This document shows, one piece after another, positions 34,315 to 42,711 of a stretch of 64,000 nt of DNA; within the stretch, counting starts at the first letter, position 1; every line of letters begins with the position of its first letter. This DNA comes from Seonamhaeicola maritimus (GTDB taxonomy: Bacteria > Bacteroidota > Bacteroidia > Flavobacteriales > Flavobacteriaceae). Under the pieces are notes generated by a model. The model had not been told where the DNA came from, did not search any database, and was given only the letters and a program-made list of their open reading frames with translations. The stretch spans positions 620,001 to 684,000 of the forward strand of contig NZ_VRKQ01000010.1 in assembly GCF_008056315.1 (NCBI RefSeq), written 5' to 3'. Position numbers and translations under genes: made by a program.

Positions 34315-34806
34315 TTAGTGTTGAAGCTTTTCAATTCTAAATCCAACATCAGTAATGCCTTCAAGTTCTATCACTCCATTTACCTTTCCATTCTCCCTCA
34401 TTGCTTGTTGAATGTTAATGGTATACTCCCCGTTTTCTTGAAAAACCACCTGTTCTTTATACCAAAGTTTGTTCTCTTTAACATCGGTATACCCGGTTCC
34501 TAATAGCTTTCCGCTAGGGTCTGCCATTTTATACTCTAAAGTATCTTTTATTGTTTTTCCATTAGGAAAGACCATCTCTACAATTAAAAATAAGTTATTG
34601 TATTTGTAAGTATTGGTGTTTCTAAGATTAACAAATAAATTATAAGCATTTGTTGAATCTGGAGGTGTTATTTTAAAACTAACAACAGAATCCTTATGCC
34701 ATTTTTCGGGAATAGATTTATAGGTATCAAATACTCGGTTTGAATCACATGAAACCAATACAAAAGAAAAAATTAAAAAAAATAGCCAAACATTATTTTG
34801 CTGCAT
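34315..34806 (-). CDS. gldH: gliding motility lipoprotein GldH
   Basis: GldH is one of the lipoproteins required for Bacteroidota gliding in Flavobacterium johnsoniae. This 163-residue protein has a lipoprotein signal with C20 in the lipobox LVSC (FFLIFSFVLVSCDSNRVF) and the family sequence SIPEKWHKDSVVSFKITPPD. Its start overlaps the end of ricT by 14 bases, a linkage common in this group. The gene supports a gliding or at least gld-carrying flavobacterium. Confidence 0.93.
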   Translation of the reverse strand: MQQNNVWLFFLIFSFVLVSCDSNRVFDTYKSIPEKWHKDSVVSFKITPPDSTNAYNLFVNLRNTNTYKYNNLFLIVEMVFPNGKTIKDTLEYKMADPSGKLLGTGYTDVKENKLWYKEQVVFQENGEYTINIQQAMRENGKVNGVIELEGITDVGFRIEKLQH

Positions 34807-35980
34807 TTTTACTGTTTTGAGGTTTTCTTCTATTCTTATGGTTTCTTTTATTCTTTCTGTTCCTACTATTTTTACGACGGTTATTCGATTTTGGATTATC
34901 GAAACGAGTTAAACTGTCTTGACCTACAACGTTCTCAAACTCTGTTTTAGTATCTTCTATAAGGTCTGAAGCGTATTCTTCAATGCTTGCAACTTTCTTT
35001 TTTTGCTTATTTAAAGCAATAATTTCATTGGCCTGATCTGTAGTTATTTTATGCCAATTATTCCATTCTCCTTCATAAGCAAACCACATATGTCTTCTGA
35101 AAATATCTGTTTTTTGACATGCAGCAACCCCTTTTTCTGTTTGCAATTTTACATCACTTTTAGGAAAATCTTTTAAAGCATCAAGGTAAGTGTCTAACTC
35201 ATAGTTTAGGCAACATTTAAGTTTACCACATTGACCTGCTAATTTTTGAGGGTTCAACGATAATTGCTGATAACGTGCTGCAGATGTACTAACCGAACGG
35301 AAATCTGTTAACCAAGTAGAACAACATAATTCTCTACCGCAAGAGCCAATACCACCAAGTCTTGAAGCTTCTTGACGGAACCCGACTTGTTTCATTTCTA
35401 TACGGGTTCTAAACTCGCGTGCAAATACTTTTATAAGCTCCCTAAAATCTACACGCTCTTCAGCTGTATAATAAAATGTAGCTTTACTAGCATCTCCTTG
35501 AAATTCAATATCAGATATCTTCATTGATAATTTCAAATCAATAGCAAACTGGCGTGCTTTGACTTTCATAGGTTCTTCCCTATCTCTGGCTTTCTGCCAG
35601 ATATCGATATCTTTTTGAGATGCTTTTCTGTATATTTTTAAACCTTCTTCAATATTATCGGGTACATTTTTACGTTTCATTTGAACACGCACCAATTCAC
35701 CCGTAAGAGTTACCATTCCTATATCATGACCCGCTTTAGCCTGTGTAGCCACAAGATCTCCAATACTAAGTGAAAGATTTTCTGTGTTATGGTAGTATTC
35801 TTTTCTACCATTTTTATAACGAACTTCTACCCAATTAAAAGGTTTTTCGCCATTAGGAAGAGACATATTTGACAACCAGTCAAAAACAGTTAGTTTATTA
35901 CAACTGTCTGTACCACAAGTACCATTATTTTTACAGCCTTTAGGTTGGCCATCTTTAGTTGAGCAGCTTGCGCAAGCCAT
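34793..35980 (-). CDS. ricT: RicT/YaaT-like PSP1 domain protein
   Basis: This 395-residue protein matches RicT, a subunit of the regulatory Fe-S complex that in Bacillus influences RNase Y, biofilm and competence. The PSP1 core carries GIGSCGRELCCSTWL and GQCGKLKCCLNYELD, the signature cysteines. Added here are a cysteine-rich N-terminus (CASC, then C16, C22 and C27) and a very basic C-terminal tail (NRKNKRNHKNRRKP) that could bind RNA. The other complex members, RicA and RicF, are not seen. It is upstream of and overlaps gldH. Confidence 0.9.
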   Translation of the reverse strand: MACASCSTKDGQPKGCKNNGTCGTDSCNKLTVFDWLSNMSLPNGEKPFNWVEVRYKNGRKEYYHNTENLSLSIGDLVATQAKAGHDIGMVTLTGELVRVQMKRKNVPDNIEEGLKIYRKASQKDIDIWQKARDREEPMKVKARQFAIDLKLSMKISDIEFQGDASKATFYYTAEERVDFRELIKVFAREFRTRIEMKQVGFRQEASRLGGIGSCGRELCCSTWLTDFRSVSTSAARYQQLSLNPQKLAGQCGKLKCCLNYELDTYLDALKDFPKSDVKLQTEKGVAACQKTDIFRRHMWFAYEGEWNNWHKITTDQANEIIALNKQKKKVASIEEYASDLIEDTKTEFENVVGQDSLTRFDNPKSNNRRKNSRNRKNKRNHKNRRKPQNSKNAAK

Positions 35981-36045
35981 AAATTTATATATTGAATTCG
36001 CTAATAATTAGATTATTGCGAAAGACGGTTCATAATTAATTTAGT

Positions 36046-36095
36046 TTCTCACTTTCACTTCAATATGCTCAGTGACACAGCGAGAATGACAATTT
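36046..36095. repeat. candidate dispersed intergenic element
   Basis: Read on the minus strand, the stretch TGTCATTCTCGCTGTGTCAC and what follows resembles the TGTCATTC...GAGC elements scattered between genes in many Bacteroidota. Only this copy is visible here, so the call rests on memory of the motif. Confidence 0.3.
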
Positions 36096-36191
36096 AAGCG
36101 ATTTTTCGAACTATTGTTTCAAAAAAAATCTTGTCGATGTAAATATAAGATTATTATACTTACCTAGAAATTAGCTTAGTTAAATATATTT

Positions 36192-36422
36192 CTAAACGTT
36201 TTTAACGCTGATAATTTTTACAGGACAAGCTTTTGCGGCTTTATCACAATCTTCAAAAATGAAATTATCTGGATATTTTATAGTAAAAAACCCTTTCTTC
36301 TCTATAGCGTGTAATAGCACACTTTTCCCATCTTTTTTCGACATCTGAAAATGATAAGGCGCTAATTCTACACAATAATTGCACCCTATACACTTATTGC
36401 GTTGCAAGGTTACTACTACCAT
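36192..36422 (-). CDS. 4Fe-4S ferredoxin
   Basis: This 76-residue ferredoxin has one cluster site, C11, C14 and C17 in KCIGCNYCVELAP plus C66 in KACPVKI; C59 is an extra cysteine. It is the single-cluster type. Its start overlaps the stop of the U32 (TrhP-like) gene by one base, so the two proteins are co-translated, and it is the natural electron donor candidate for that enzyme. Confidence 0.92.
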   Translation of the reverse strand: MVVVTLQRNKCIGCNYCVELAPYHFQMSKKDGKSVLLHAIEKKGFFTIKYPDNFIFEDCDKAAKACPVKIISVKNV

Positions 36423-37666
36423 TAAGCTTCTACTTTATTTTCAACAATTTTATAAAGTTTGTCTGAAGGTCTGATTCTAAACCCTAAAGGAATTGTTACC
36501 GAATCTCCTTTTGTAGCCGCTGTTAATTTTTCATCATTAACCAACATTTCTTCAACCTGTAATTCTTTGGCACCCGTTGTTGGTCCTGTCACTAAAATAG
36601 TATCTCCAATACTTAAATCGAAGGCTTCAATCTTGAATTCTCCAATTTCAGGCTTAGGGAAATAGTGCATACCTTTACCAATATACACTTTCTTTTGCGT
36701 AGCATGAGACCCAGAACCATTACTCCATTCTCCCAATTTCTGACCTAAATAATATCCATTCCAAAAACCACGATTATAAACAGTTTCTAATGTTTGCATC
36801 CAAGAAATTACTTCTTCCTTGTTATAGGTTCCTGCTTCAATGCCATCAATTGCTTCACGGTAACATTTAATCACTTTGGCAACATATTCTGGCGCTCTTC
36901 CTCTTCCTTCAATCTTTAAAACTTTTATACCAGCATCAGCTACCTGGTCTAAAAAATCGATGGTACACAAATCTTTAGGAGACATGATATATTCATTATC
37001 CAACTCCATTTCAAAACCTGTTTCTTGGTCTATAACTGTATATTTCTTTCTGCAATTCTGTTTACACGCTCCTCTATTTGCTGAAGAATTATGCGAATGC
37101 AAACTCATATAACACTTACCAGAAACCGCCATACATAGTGCGCCATGACCAAAAATTTCAATCTCCACCAATTTCCCAGATGGCCCTTTAATTTGATTTT
37201 TCTCAATTTGCTCAGTAATCTTTTTTACTTGGCGTAAACTCAATTCTCTACTTAACACCATGGTGTCAGCAAATAGAGCATAAAACTTTACAGTTTCAAT
37301 ATTGGTTATGTTAATTTGGGTTGAAATATGTACCTCAACACCTAACTCTCTAGCCATGTTAATTACCGATTGATCCATAGCAATAACCGCAGTAATATCT
37401 GCATCCTTTGCTCTTTTAATCAATGTTTTTATAATAGATAAATCATGGTCATAAATAATAGTATTCAAAGTAAGGTAGGTACGAACATTTTTAGTTTTAC
37501 ATCTGTTGGAGATTTCTTCAAGATCATCTAATGTGAAATTAATAGATGCTCTTGCCCGCATGTTCAGTTGCTCAACTCCAAAATAAATTGAATCTGCTCC
37601 ATTATCCAAAGCAGCCTGAAGTGATTCAAAGTTTCCAGCAGGTGCCATTAATTCTATATTTTGCAT
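36422..37666 (-). CDS. trhP: U32 family protein, likely tRNA 5-hydroxyuridine synthase TrhP
   Basis: This 414-residue protein belongs to the U32 group named as peptidases but now known to hydroxylate RNA: TrhP makes 5-hydroxyuridine at tRNA position 34 and RlhA hydroxylates 23S rRNA. The start MAPAGNFESLQAALDNGADSIY-type barrel, HGALCMAVSGKCYMS and NRGACKQNCRKKY with conserved Fe-S cysteines, and a C-terminal beta domain are present. TrhP is favoured over RlhA by length and by its neighbour TrhO, 4 bases away, which makes the same tRNA modification by another route. The exact RNA target is not proven. Confidence 0.82.
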   Translation of the reverse strand: MQNIELMAPAGNFESLQAALDNGADSIYFGVEQLNMRARASINFTLDDLEEISNRCKTKNVRTYLTLNTIIYDHDLSIIKTLIKRAKDADITAVIAMDQSVINMARELGVEVHISTQINITNIETVKFYALFADTMVLSRELSLRQVKKITEQIEKNQIKGPSGKLVEIEIFGHGALCMAVSGKCYMSLHSHNSSANRGACKQNCRKKYTVIDQETGFEMELDNEYIMSPKDLCTIDFLDQVADAGIKVLKIEGRGRAPEYVAKVIKCYREAIDGIEAGTYNKEEVISWMQTLETVYNRGFWNGYYLGQKLGEWSNGSGSHATQKKVYIGKGMHYFPKPEIGEFKIEAFDLSIGDTILVTGPTTGAKELQVEEMLVNDEKLTAATKGDSVTIPLGFRIRPSDKLYKIVENKVEA

Positions 37667-37670
37667 AACC

Positions 37671-38747
37671 TTATTTCTCTTTATCTACTTTTAAAGTGTC
37701 GTAAATATTTCTTAAGTCTTTTTTAAATGGCAGATAATCTGCACGTCCCTTTTTAAAGATATCATTACTATTACCCTGACCTTTTCTTAGGGCTTTTTGC
37801 TCCTCATAAGGCAAAGCATGAATGTCTTTACAGTTTGTAGAACAACAATTATTCATTTCTTCTTTACATTCATTACATTGAATGAATAGCAAATGACAAG
37901 CATCATTAGCGCAATTGGTATGTACATCGGCTGGTTTACCACATTGATGACAACAAGCTATCACATCGTCACTGATTTTTTCTGCTCTGCGTTCATCAAA
38001 CACAAAATTTTTACCAATAAACTTATTCTCTAAATTCTGATCTTTTATTTGTCGGGTGTATTCAATTATTCCTCCTTCAAGCTGAAAAACATTTTTAAAT
38101 CCTTTATGTTTAAAATAAGCGCTAGCCTTTTCACAACGTATACCTCCTGTACAGTACATTACCAGTTTTTTATCGGTTTTATGTTCTTTTAAATCGTCTT
38201 CAATAATATCTAAAGATTCTCTAAAAGTATCTACATCAGGTGTTACGGCATTTTTAAAATGACCTATCTCACTTTCGTAATGATTGCGCATATCAACAAG
38301 AACCGTATCTTCATCTTCAATAAGTTCATTGAATTTTTCGGCTCCTACATGAACGCCTTTATTTGTAACATCAAAAGTATCATCATTCAATCCATCAGCT
38401 ACAATCTTATCACGCACTTTAACTTTCAATTTTAAAAAAGACATGTTGTCTTGTTCTACAGCAACATTTAGTCTAATTCCTTTTAAAAAATGAATGGTAT
38501 CTATATGTGTTTTAAACTCATTAAAACGATCTGCCGGAAGTGAAAGTTGGCCATTAATGCCTTCAGAAGCAATATAAATTCTCCCTAAAACATCTAGCTT
38601 ATCCCAAATAATGAATAGTTGGTCTCTGAATTCTTGAGGATTCTCAATTTTGACATATTGATAAAAAGAAAGTGTTAATCGATCTTTACCTGCTTTTTCG
38701 ATTAACTCAGCTCTTTCTTTCGCACTTAATTTATTGTACAGTTGCAT
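37671..38747 (-). CDS. trhO: rhodanese-like tRNA uridine hydroxylase TrhO (YceA)
   Basis: This 358-residue protein has the TrhO layout: an N-terminal acylphosphatase-like region (YVKIENPQEFRDQLF ... GINGQLSL), a rhodanese domain with the reactive cysteine C199 in the loop YCTGGIRCEKA, and a C-terminal cysteine-rich extension (CCHQCGKPAD, CANDACHLLFIQCNEC, CCSTNC). TrhO forms 5-hydroxyuridine-34 in tRNA using O2. It is the first gene of the trhO-trhP-ferredoxin operon, and a structured region separates it from divergent recA. Confidence 0.9.
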   Translation of the reverse strand: MQLYNKLSAKERAELIEKAGKDRLTLSFYQYVKIENPQEFRDQLFIIWDKLDVLGRIYIASEGINGQLSLPADRFNEFKTHIDTIHFLKGIRLNVAVEQDNMSFLKLKVKVRDKIVADGLNDDTFDVTNKGVHVGAEKFNELIEDEDTVLVDMRNHYESEIGHFKNAVTPDVDTFRESLDIIEDDLKEHKTDKKLVMYCTGGIRCEKASAYFKHKGFKNVFQLEGGIIEYTRQIKDQNLENKFIGKNFVFDERRAEKISDDVIACCHQCGKPADVHTNCANDACHLLFIQCNECKEEMNNCCSTNCKDIHALPYEEQKALRKGQGNSNDIFKKGRADYLPFKKDLRNIYDTLKVDKEK

Positions 38748-38828
38748 GCTATACTAATTTTTTAAGATTAAAGAAATATTTTAAGCGGCAAAGGTACATT
38801 ATTTACTTAAAACCAACTATTTGGACAT

Positions 38829-38861
38829 AAAAAAAGCACTTTAGAGGCATAAAGTGCTTTT
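38829..38861 (-). terminator. intrinsic terminator in the trhO-recA divergent region
   Basis: A perfect 12-bp stem, AAAAGCACTTTA / TAAAGTGCTTTT with loop GAGGCA, is followed on the minus strand by a run of seven T. Being in a divergent region, it ends neither trhO nor recA. Confidence 0.75.
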
Positions 38862-38975
38862 CAGTCAGAATTGAGTTAGTTTTAGTTATAACGTCGTAGG
38901 TCTATTTCACAGCAAAGTTTTCCCCACTTTTATACTAGATGCAAATTGTGGAAAAAGGTTGCGTCATAAAATTGT
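38829..38975 (-). ncRNA. candidate structured non-coding RNA between trhO and recA
   Basis: Read on the minus strand, bases 38972 to 38904 fold into a long imperfect hairpin of about 21 pairs: ATTTT/GAAAT, a short wobble segment, GCAA/TTGC, a 2x2 internal loop, then TTTTTCCAC/GTGGGGAAAA with one bulge, and a 20-base loop. About 40 bases later comes a 12-bp terminator whose T-tract is on the minus strand. Several pairs are G-U in this strand and would be A-C mismatches in the other, so the RNA should be minus. No protein frame fits. The size of about 145 bases and hairpin shape recall 6S RNA. A near-consensus TCTTTTTG (38988-38981) lies at the right distance upstream. Confidence 0.45.
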
Positions 38976-39028
38976 ATTGTGCAAAAAGAAGTATTATTTT
39001 AGCATGCATAACTTCAGAAAAAAGATAA

Positions 39029-40027
39029 ATGAGTAAAGAAAAAGAAGCTAAATTAAAAGCACTAAAATTAACCTTAGATAAGTTAGATAAAGCATACGGA
39101 AAAGGCACCGTAATGAAAATGAGTGATGCAGCTGTTCAAGATGTAGATGCTATTCCTTCAGGTTCTTTAGGATTAGATATTGCCTTAGGCGTTGGTGGAT
39201 ATCCTAGAGGTAGAGTTATAGAAATTTATGGTCCTGAATCTTCAGGTAAAACAACCTTAACGCTACATGCTATTGCCGAAGCTCAAAAAGCTGGAGGTAT
39301 AGCTGCCTTTATTGATGCAGAACATGCTTTTGACAGGTTTTATGCCGAAAAATTAGGTATTGATATCGATAATTTAATTATATCTCAACCGGATAACGGT
39401 GAGCAAGCTTTGGAGATTGCTGATAATTTAATTCGTTCCGGAGCTATAGATATTGTTGTGGTAGATTCTGTTGCTGCCTTAACACCAAAAAGTGAGATTG
39501 AAGGTGAAATGGGAGATTCCAAAATGGGGCTTCATGCTCGATTAATGTCTCAAGCTTTGAGGAAATTAACAGCATCTATTAGCAAAACCAACTGTACGGT
39601 TATTTTTATTAACCAATTACGTGAAAAAATTGGTGTTATGTTTGGTAACCCAGAGACTACTACAGGTGGTAATGCCTTAAAATTCTACGCTTCGGTTAGG
39701 TTAGACATAAGACGCTCTACTCAAATAAAACAAACCGACGGAAGTGTTTCTGGAAATAAAACACGCGTTAAAGTGGTTAAAAATAAAGTAGCTCCTCCTT
39801 TTAAAATGGCTGAATTTGATATTATGTATGGAGAAGGTGTTTCAAAAGTTGGAGAGATCCTAGATATTGCCGTAGAATCCGAAATAATTAAAAAAAGTGG
39901 CTCTTGGTTTAGTTATCAAGATACTAAATTAGGTCAAGGTAGGGATGCCGTAAAAGCCCTCATAAAGGACAACCCTGAACTCATGGATGAGCTCGAAGCA
40001 AAGGTTAGAGAAATAGTAACTTCATAA
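39029..40027 (+). CDS. recA: recombinase RecA
   Basis: RecA forms filaments on single-stranded DNA for homologous recombination and the SOS response. Walker A is GPESSGKT at residues 68-75, with [12 protein letters not shown] as Walker B region, the L1/L2 loops ([21 protein letters not shown]-type and [21 protein letters not shown]), and [11 protein letters not shown]. The 332 residues are full length with a short C-terminal tail. It is a single gene ended by a strong terminator. I found no obvious LexA-type box before it. Confidence 0.98.
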   Translation: MSKEKEAKLKALKLTLDKLDKAYGKGTVMKMSDAAVQDVDAIPSGSLGLDIALGVGGYPRGRVIEIYGPESSGKTTLTLHAIAEAQKAGGIAAFIDAEHAFDRFYAEKLGIDIDNLIISQPDNGEQALEIADNLIRSGAIDIVVVDSVAALTPKSEIEGEMGDSKMGLHARLMSQALRKLTASISKTNCTVIFINQLREKIGVMFGNPETTTGGNALKFYASVRLDIRRSTQIKQTDGSVSGNKTRVKVVKNKVAPPFKMAEFDIMYGEGVSKVGEILDIAVESEIIKKSGSWFSYQDTKLGQGRDAVKALIKDNPELMDELEAKVREIVTS

Positions 40028-40032
40028 ATAAC

Positions 40033-40061
40033 AAAAAATCCCGAAAATATCGGGATTTTTT
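40033..40061 (+). terminator. recA terminator
   Basis: A perfect 12-bp stem AAAAAATCCCGA / TCGGGATTTTTT with loop AAATA lies 6 bases after the recA stop. Both strands carry a T-run, so it can work in both directions. Confidence 0.85.
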
Positions 40062-40136
40062 AGTTTAATACGCAACCTTTCACTTACTATAGCATCTACA
40101 AGTTGTAAACATGTATTTAACCCAAAAAAAATTGCT

Positions 40137-40547
40137 ATGAAAAGAGTTATTATGCTATGTTTAACACTCATTTTTTTTGCATCATGTAGTGTTGATGATG
40201 ATAGCGCAGATTTCAGTTTTGAAATTTTACCTGTTGAGAGTGTAGATATACCAACAGAATTTGAACTAGGAGAAGTTTATCCTATTACAATTTCTTATTT
40301 TAGACCCTCAACTTGTTACGCTTTTAACGATTTTTATTATTTAAAAGACCTTAATGAGCGTACAGTGGCACCAATAAATTATGTTTTTGAACGTAATGAT
40401 TGTGAAACCCTTGAAGATGAGCTTGTAGAAGTTTCTCTTAATTTTATAGTAACCAATACAGGTTCTTATATCTTTAAATTTTGGCAGGGTGAAGACAACA
40501 ACGGCGATGGCCAATTCTTAACTATTGAAGTACCTGTAGTTGAGTAA
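40137..40547 (+). CDS. lipoprotein of unknown function
   Basis: This 136-residue protein has a lipoprotein signal peptide with the lipobox FASC (MKRVIMLCLTLIFFASCSVDDD); the Asp-rich stretch after the cysteine is the pattern that in Bacteroidota often precedes surface exposure. The remainder is beta-rich, with an Asn/Asp-rich motif near the end (EDNNGDGQF) that looks like a calcium-binding loop. No family is recognised. It lies 30 bases before the sigma factor gene and may belong to its unit. Confidence 0.7.
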   Translation: MKRVIMLCLTLIFFASCSVDDDSADFSFEILPVESVDIPTEFELGEVYPITISYFRPSTCYAFNDFYYLKDLNERTVAPINYVFERNDCETLEDELVEVSLNFIVTNTGSYIFKFWQGEDNNGDGQFLTIEVPVVE

Positions 40548-40577
40548 AATTAAGTATTAATTAATGCATGTTTAAGT

Positions 40578-41120
40578 TTGAGTTTAAATCAACTCATAGA
40601 AAATTGTAAAATTAATGATACTAAAGCACAAGGAGAATTATATAAACTTTTTTCAATTAAGTTATTCTCCATTTGCTTAAAGTATTCGCGTAATTATGCA
40701 GAGGCTGAAGATAATCTGCAAGATGCTTTTCTAACGATTTTCAACAAAATAGAACAATATAAACATAAAGGTTCTTTTGAAGGTTGGTTAAAACGTATAA
40801 CGGTTAATACTGCTTTGCAGCGTTACAGAAACGAAAAGGTATTTGATATTATAAACGAAAATGTTATTGAGGATGTTGAGATTGAAGTTGATGAAGACGT
40901 CTTTTCACTTGATTTTCTTTTAAAAATCATACAAGAATTACCAGATAGATATAGATTGGTATTCAACCTTTATGTACTTGATGGGTATTCGCATAAAGAT
41001 ATAGCAGACATGCTTAGTATAAATGTAGGAACTTCAAAATCTAATTTGGCAAGAGCTAGACAGATTTTGAAACAGAATATTGAAGATTATAAATTGTCCC
41101 GAAGTTTACAATCATTATAA
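40578..41120 (+). CDS. ECF-type RNA polymerase sigma factor
   Basis: This 180-residue sigma factor has sigma-2 (LFSICLKYSRNYAEAEDNLQDAFLTIFNKI) and sigma-4 (LPDRYRLVFNLYVLDGYSHKDIADMLSINVGTSKSNLARARQ split across the helix-turn-helix). The most plausible start is TTG at 40578 (MSLNQLIEN), since no in-frame ATG precedes the conserved part. The next gene begins directly after its stop and has a cytoplasmic head plus membrane helix, so it is probably the regulator of this sigma factor. Confidence 0.92.
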   Translation: MSLNQLIENCKINDTKAQGELYKLFSIKLFSICLKYSRNYAEAEDNLQDAFLTIFNKIEQYKHKGSFEGWLKRITVNTALQRYRNEKVFDIINENVIEDVEIEVDEDVFSLDFLLKIIQELPDRYRLVFNLYVLDGYSHKDIADMLSINVGTSKSNLARARQILKQNIEDYKLSRSLQSL

Positions 41121-42623
41121 ATGAGTGATAAAAAACATATAGATAGGTTATTTCAAGAAAGCTTTAAAGATTTTGAAGCTACTCCCAGTGATGCTGTCTG
41201 GAAAAATATTGAAGCTAATCTAAAAAGGAAAAAGAAAAGGCGCGTTATTCCAATATGGTGGCGTTATGCAGGTGTTGCAGCATTACTGTTGTTATTACTT
41301 ACCGTTGGAGGTGTTTTCAATGGAGATATTGACAATACCAACCCTATTGAAGTAGTAGGAACTGAAAATGACAATACTAGTGACTCGGGTATCAAAACAC
41401 CTGATAATTTTGAAAACACCACTAATGCAGTTGTTTCAAATTCGAATGAAATAAAAGTGATTTCAGAAGAAAAAGCAACATCAATTAAAAATTCAAATAG
41501 AACTATTGTTCTTCAAAAGGAAACCTCTATTGCTGAAACCTCATATTCAAAAAATAAAAACAAGAGTCAGTTTGATAAAAACTTAAAAAACAACTATCCT
41601 CCATACTCAAACAATAATGTTATTGCAGAAAATGAGGTTAAGGAAGTTATTCCTAACAATAATAGACTTCCAGATAATGTAGTAAACAATAACAGTATTG
41701 CATTGGTTAATACAAATAAGGACAAAACGAATCCTCTTCAAAATAAATCATCAGAAAACAATACTGTTTCTTTCTTTAAAGACAGAATTAAGGAAACCCC
41801 CAAGCAGACCATTGCTAAAAATAAAGAAGAAGACAGGACAATTGAAGAAGCTTTGGCTGAAAATAAGGACTTACTGCTTAAAGATGACATAAAAGTAAGC
41901 CGATGGACAGTAGCGCCAAATGCAGCACCAGTATATTTTAATACTTTAGGGAATGGGTCATCAATAGATCCGCAGTTTGCCAATAACTCTAAAACAGGAG
42001 AAGTTAATATGAGTTACGGACTTTCTGCAAGTTATGCTTTAAATGATAAAATAAGTATCCGTTCTGGTATTAATAAGGTCAATTTAGGGTATAACACGAA
42101 CGATGTTATTATTTTCCAAACTACTGGATTAAATTCTAGTGCATCTTCCTTACAAAATGTCAAAGGAAATTCTATTAATAATAATTCTTTTGAAAATGTT
42201 TCCATTGTTAGTGGACAGAATTTTAATAAAAGTGGAATTCCAGAGTCTTTTGCTTCTACAAACAATTCTATTAATCAAACTTTTGGATTCATTGAAATTC
42301 CATTAGAAATTAAGTATGCTTTATCAGATAAAAAATTGGGTGTGAATGTTATTGGCGGATTTAGTTCTTTCTTTTTAAACAATAACCAAATATTTTCTGA
42401 GGCTGAAAATGGCACAAGATCCTTTTTAGGAGAAGCTAACAATTTAAATAAAGTGAGTTATAGTGCCAATTTGGGTTTAGGCTTTAACTATAAAATCACT
42501 AAGAAATTCGACTTGAATTTAGAACCTATGTTCAAATATCAGATAAATACATTTAACAATACTTCCGGTAGTTTTAAACCCTACATAATTGGAGTTTACA
42601 CCGGATTCGCCATTAAATTCTAG
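41121..42623 (+). CDS. membrane protein with anti-sigma-like head and C-terminal outer-membrane-type beta-barrel
   Basis: This 500-residue protein begins with a basic soluble head (DRLFQESFKDFEATPSDAVW) typical of proteins coded after ECF sigma factors in Bacteroidota. A single membrane helix follows at residues 46-66. A low-complexity Asn/Lys/Thr/Ser-rich linker runs to about residue 250. The last ~220 residues are beta-strand-rich (SYGLSASYALNDKISIRSGIN ... GLGFNYKITKKFDLNLEP, ending in F) like a small outer-membrane barrel. It is adjacent to the sigma gene with no gap. Cytoplasmic head and barrel would link inner and outer membranes, but this is inference. Confidence 0.8.
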   Translation: MSDKKHIDRLFQESFKDFEATPSDAVWKNIEANLKRKKKRRVIPIWWRYAGVAALLLLLLTVGGVFNGDIDNTNPIEVVGTENDNTSDSGIKTPDNFENTTNAVVSNSNEIKVISEEKATSIKNSNRTIVLQKETSIAETSYSKNKNKSQFDKNLKNNYPPYSNNNVIAENEVKEVIPNNNRLPDNVVNNNSIALVNTNKDKTNPLQNKSSENNTVSFFKDRIKETPKQTIAKNKEEDRTIEEALAENKDLLLKDDIKVSRWTVAPNAAPVYFNTLGNGSSIDPQFANNSKTGEVNMSYGLSASYALNDKISIRSGINKVNLGYNTNDVIIFQTTGLNSSASSLQNVKGNSINNNSFENVSIVSGQNFNKSGIPESFASTNNSINQTFGFIEIPLEIKYALSDKKLGVNVIGGFSSFFLNNNQIFSEAENGTRSFLGEANNLNKVSYSANLGLGFNYKITKKFDLNLEPMFKYQINTFNNTSGSFKPYIIGVYTGFAIKF

Positions 42624-42640
42624 GTTTTTGGTTAGATCTG

Positions 42641-42675
42641 GATATGAGTTTTCATTAAGCTCGGAAACTCATATC
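42641..42675 (+). other. inverted repeat after the barrel-protein gene
   Basis: Arms GATATGAGTTT and AAACTCATATC (11 bp, exact) form a hairpin without a T-tract, directly before the terminator hairpin. It may stabilise the 3' end of the mRNA. Confidence 0.5.
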
Positions 42676-42680
42676 AAAAG

Positions 42681-42710
42681 AAAACTGCTCTTCCCCTGAG
42701 CAGTTTTTTT
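42681..42710 (+). terminator. intrinsic terminator after the sigma factor/barrel genes
   Basis: A 10-bp stem AAAACTGCTC / GAGCAGTTTT with loop TTCCCCT is followed by seven T in total. The convergent plsC gene ends 2 bases later; the A-run on the other side could let it serve both strands. Confidence 0.8.
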
Positions 42711-42711
42711 A

